Part shown: piece by piece, positions 62,819 through 64,000 of the stretch
Layout of the letters: every line of letters begins with the position of its first letter
Numbering within the stretch: position 1 is the stretch's first letter
Assembly (NCBI RefSeq): GCF_902705875.1
Contig: NZ_CACSIK010000003.1
Span: 1-64,000 of the forward strand
Reading direction: 5' to 3'
DNA from: Zhongshania aliphaticivorans
GTDB taxonomy: Bacteria > Pseudomonadota > Gammaproteobacteria > Pseudomonadales > Spongiibacteraceae
Length of the DNA: 64,000 nt
The notes under the pieces: generated by a model
Seen by the model: the letters and a program-made list of their open reading frames with translations, nothing else
What the model was told of the DNA's origin: nothing
Database searches by the model: none
Program-made: the position numbers and the translations under genes

Positions 62819-64000
62819 TTATAGTGATGGCGTAGGGAGCTCAAGTTCATTACCAAAATCAGGCAATGCAGGACTTGATTCTGTCGATGGTAGCGCAAGT
62901 GACTCACTCACATCCGCCTCAAAATCAGGCTGACCATCTGCACCAACCGCAAACAGCGGTAAACGAATACTCGCCGCAATATTGACCGCGGCAATGGTGG
63001 CATCACGTGAGAATGCTTCCAAGTATTGTGCGTGATAACCACTTACCCACAAACCCAGCTCATCCCCTTGGTCTAGGCGCTCGGCCACCCCTACCATATC
63101 AATATCAATATGCTCACCTAAGCCACGAACCGGTGCAATCTGATCATCCAGCAATTGCCACTCCCCCCCAGCATGACGAACCGCCACACCGGTAAATAAT
63201 ATGCTGTCACAGCCTATTCGCAAGGTTGGGATGCTACCTAATGCACAAAGAGCATCATTCACCATTTGCGGCGTGGTCACAGTGATATCAAGCTGAGGAA
63301 TACCGGCAACAATTAAACCCTTGCTATCGGCAACACTCAACAAGGGAATAATCGCAACATCTTGCCCCAGTAAATGAGCAGCCTGAGCCTCAACTCCATT
63401 CAAGACATTGCCCGCCGATAAATCAGTATATTCACTAAACGCCACCGCACTATCGCTGTCTTGGTCTGCACGTCGCGCTTTAAATTCATCGACTGGAATC
63501 ATCACCGCGTCATCGTCAGCCAGCGACATACAAATAGCATTATTACCATCAAAATAATCTGCTGCCGGTAAGCCGCGTAATTTTTCATCGAACCAAGCAA
63601 TCGTCGCATCGCGCTGATCAATTTCCCCACAGGCAAACTTACCTGCTGGCGCTTGGAAATAAACAGGTTCCGGTGTCTCACCGATAAAACCTGGAATAAT
63701 ATGCCCCGTCTCATGGGTCAACATACGTACTTCGTGACCAGTATCTTCTGTGCGATCACGCAGACACTGGAAATTCCACCATGCATCATTGAAATTAAAT
63801 AAAGTGTCACGAATACCTTGTGTCAGTAATACATCAACCCCAGGCTGCCCAGTATAGGTATTACTTCCAGGAGCCTCATTAAACTCACTGGTAATATTAT
63901 TATTTAGCTCACTAGCCGCTACACTATACGGCATAGCCGCCTGACCATTAAGGCCACACCAATAACGGGGACTATGGTAAGCAAACCAATCGATAGCATC
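62819..64000 (-). CDS. CocE/NonD-type alpha/beta hydrolase, C-terminal part (truncated by window end)
   Basis: The frame is open from the stop at 62819 to the right edge of the window, and the true start lies beyond 64000. The 393 visible residues include GIRDTLFNFNDAWWNFQCLR and MLTHETGHIIPG, which fit the last part of the catalytic alpha/beta-hydrolase domain of CocE/X-Pro dipeptidyl acylpeptidase-type serine hydrolases. The His in ETGHIIPG is the probable triad histidine. The remaining 250 residues form the jelly-roll domain (GGEWQLLDDQIAPVRG), ending in an acidic tail. The visible ATG at 63934 is internal, not the start. The substrate is unknown. Confidence 0.75.
   Translation of the reverse strand, partial: DAIDWFAYHSPRYWCGLNGQAAMPYSVAASELNNNITSEFNEAPGSNTYTGQPGVDVLLTQGIRDTLFNFNDAWWNFQCLRDRTEDTGHEVRMLTHETGHIIPGFIGETPEPVYFQAPAGKFACGEIDQRDATIAWFDEKLRGLPAADYFDGNNAICMSLADDDAVMIPVDEFKARRADQDSDSAVAFSEYTDLSAGNVLNGVEAQAAHLLGQDVAIIPLLSVADSKGLIVAGIPQLDITVTTPQMVNDALCALGSIPTLRIGCDSILFTGVAVRHAGGEWQLLDDQIAPVRGLGEHIDIDMVGVAERLDQGDELGLWVSGYHAQYLEAFSRDATIAAVNIAASIRLPLFAVGADGQPDFEADVSESLALPSTESSPALPDFGNELELPTPSL

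Noticed and set aside
1..64000. CRISPR arrays, phage, insertion sequences, toxin-antitoxin pairs, defence islands or tRNA genes
   Set aside because: I looked for repeats with regular spacing, transposase motifs and tRNA-like cloverleaf ends and saw none. The gene content is conserved chromosomal core.

Overview
The window is an ordinary chromosomal stretch of a free-living, aerobic gammaproteobacterium. The gene neighbourhoods (ispH-fkpB-lspA-ileS-ribF with a pilE-pilY1-pilXWV-fimT minor-pilin operon and pilSR; bamD/rluD-pgeF-clpB; ilvIH; msrPQ) and the CrbS/CrbR-type acetate switch fit a marine Cellvibrionales/Spongiibacteraceae- or Pseudomonadales-like genome. That placement is inference from gene content only. 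I see no phage, insertion sequence, CRISPR array or tRNA/rRNA gene body, and coding density is high.

Layout. 1-214: two tandem stable-RNA promoters fire leftwards out of the window, so an rRNA or tRNA operon should lie just outside. 215-3653: msrQ-msrP (periplasmic methionine sulfoxide repair), pssA (phospholipid synthesis) and ilvY, with ilvC divergent (3857-5332). 5421-6337: two tandem hotdog thioesterases. 6474-16404: a carboxylate/acetate module made of a large/small sodium:solute symporter pair, a DcaP-like porin, acetyl-CoA synthetase, a LuxR-type response regulator and a huge symporter-fused hybrid histidine kinase. Four copies of one palindrome sit in front of its transcription units. 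16582-23175: rapA, a small unknown gene, ilvIH with a long 5' leader, and a DUF4124 protein. 23246-28692: clpB with a textbook heat-shock promoter, pgeF, rluD, and bamD divergent. 28763-32160: glpD and nadE.

32308-43050 is a type IV pilus block: pilS-pilR forward; then, reading leftwards, fimT-pilV-pilW-pilX-pilY1-pilE coupled by 4-base overlaps; plus an extra divergent FimT/GspH-like pilin. 43057-48855 is the ribF-ileS-lspA-fkpB-ispH operon. 48988-55849 holds murJ, nudF, pyrB, an MsbA-like exporter, a GIY-YIG protein and sbcB. 55998-64000 holds a class I fumarase, a membrane-anchored coiled-coil protein, a PuuD-like membrane protein, a CoA-binding protein, a lipoprotein, a small ion channel, a sugar-phosphate mutarotase, a methyltransferase and the C-terminal part of a CocE-type hydrolase cut by the window end.

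Most of the window is housekeeping. The observation most likely to be new is the shared operator TMGACMNNRGTCKA. It ties the porin, acs, the symporter pair and the sensor kinase into one probable regulon. Next in interest are the ilvIH leader, the direct-repeat IlvY site and a handful of uncharacterised small proteins. All start-site corrections are based on ribosome-binding sites, overlaps and family N-termini.
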